This document shows, piece by piece, positions 63,804 to 64,000 of a DNA stretch of 64,000 bases (positions are counted from its first letter, which is position 1; the number at the start of each line of letters is the position of its first letter). The translations under genes and the position numbers were made by a program. The DNA is from Pseudomonas sp. MYb327. Its GTDB lineage: Bacteria; Pseudomonadota; Gammaproteobacteria; Pseudomonadales; Pseudomonadaceae. The stretch lies in the NCBI RefSeq assembly GCF_040438925.1, contig NZ_CP159258.1, positions 2,804,001 to 2,868,000 on the forward strand. The letters run 5' to 3'. The notes beneath the pieces are model-generated. The model was not told the DNA's origin. It worked only from the letters and a program-made list of their open reading frames with translations, and made no database searches.

Positions 63804-64000
63804 TGGAAGGCTTGATAGTTTCCAACGTTCTGCTCTGGGTACTGCTGGTGGCCGTGGCGTTTGTCGTCATGGGCCTGGTTCGTCAGATTGGCGTGCTCCA
63901 CGGTCGCCTGGCCCCGGCCGGTGCACTGATGGTCGACAAAGGCGTGGCCGTCAACGAAGCCGCCCCGCAAATCACTGCCGCCGACCGTAAGGGTCGCCCG
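63804..64000 (+). CDS. aauD: MauD/AauD-family thioredoxin-like maturation protein, N-terminal part
   Basis: Only the first 65 codons are present; the gene runs off the window. An N-terminal membrane anchor (NVLLWVLLVAVAFVVMGLVRQIGVLHGRLAP, in order) is followed by GALMVDKGVAVNEAAPQI, the typical start of MauD-like periplasmic thiol-disulfide proteins. AGGTAA is just upstream. The CxxC active site would lie beyond 64000. Confidence 0.83.

Overview
The window looks like a chromosomal segment of a Pseudomonas of the P. fluorescens group. Evidence is the high-GC codon use with G/C-rich third positions, pseudomonad gene families throughout, and many REP/REPIN palindromes of the types common in that group between genes. 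I see no rRNA, tRNA, CRISPR array, prophage, transposase or plasmid genes.

Region 1 (1-15.5 kb) holds ordinary metabolic modules. These are the end of a probable 2-oxoglutarate-semialdehyde dehydrogenase gene and a convergent delta1-piperideine/pyrroline-2-carboxylate reductase; a Tat-exported chloroperoxidase-type hydrolase; a HIT protein; a GlxA-type regulator; and an apparent amine glutamylation operon (glutamine-synthetase-like ligase, aldehyde dehydrogenase, Fe-alcohol dehydrogenase, APC permease). A short Ppx/GppA protein and a PhnD/C/E/E-like ABC importer follow.

Region 2 (15.7-39.5 kb) starts with an unusual one-chain adenylation / carrier / acyltransferase-3 membrane protein and a hotdog thioesterase. 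It continues with two tail-to-tail diguanylate cyclases, katG, a DUF2986 small protein, an AraC/AhpD-like/glutaredoxin redox module, a polyamine-type binding protein with a PuuB-like oxidase and a LysR regulator, tctCBA, an esterase-like hydrolase, a DUF2790 protein with a CopRS-like two-component system, and an MscK-like channel.

Region 3 (39.5-64 kb) is a catabolic island for aromatic amines and auxin. It contains a FeaB/PeaE-type phenylacetaldehyde dehydrogenase with a cytochrome c, a porin and chemoreceptor, and an operon of permease, class-III PLP enzyme and APH-type kinase that suggests a kinase/phospho-lyase route for beta-hydroxy amines. It also contains a complete set of indole-3-acetate catabolic genes: iacA, B, I, H, C, D, E and F contiguous, iacG displaced. 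A FixJ-like regulator and a PAS kinase lie on opposite flanks, a FeaR-like activator lies at the iac end, and the start of an aromatic amine dehydrogenase operon (aauB, aauE, aauD) runs off the right edge.

The main discovery is a shared promoter architecture. Two TGGCA boxes 21 bp apart, each pair about 37-38 bp before a plausible -10 hexamer and pointing at the gene, occur upstream of four units: cytochrome c/aldehyde dehydrogenase, porin, permease/PLP enzyme/kinase, and aromatic amine dehydrogenase. This ties these units into one putative FeaR regulon. It suggests that plain aromatic amines (through the amine dehydrogenase) and beta-hydroxy aromatic amines (through kinase plus phospho-lyase) both converge on arylacetaldehydes, with tryptamine continuing through indole-3-acetate to catechol. 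A second shared motif (CTAGG...TTTCTTTA) marks the two intergenic regions where iac genes diverge from the two-component genes.
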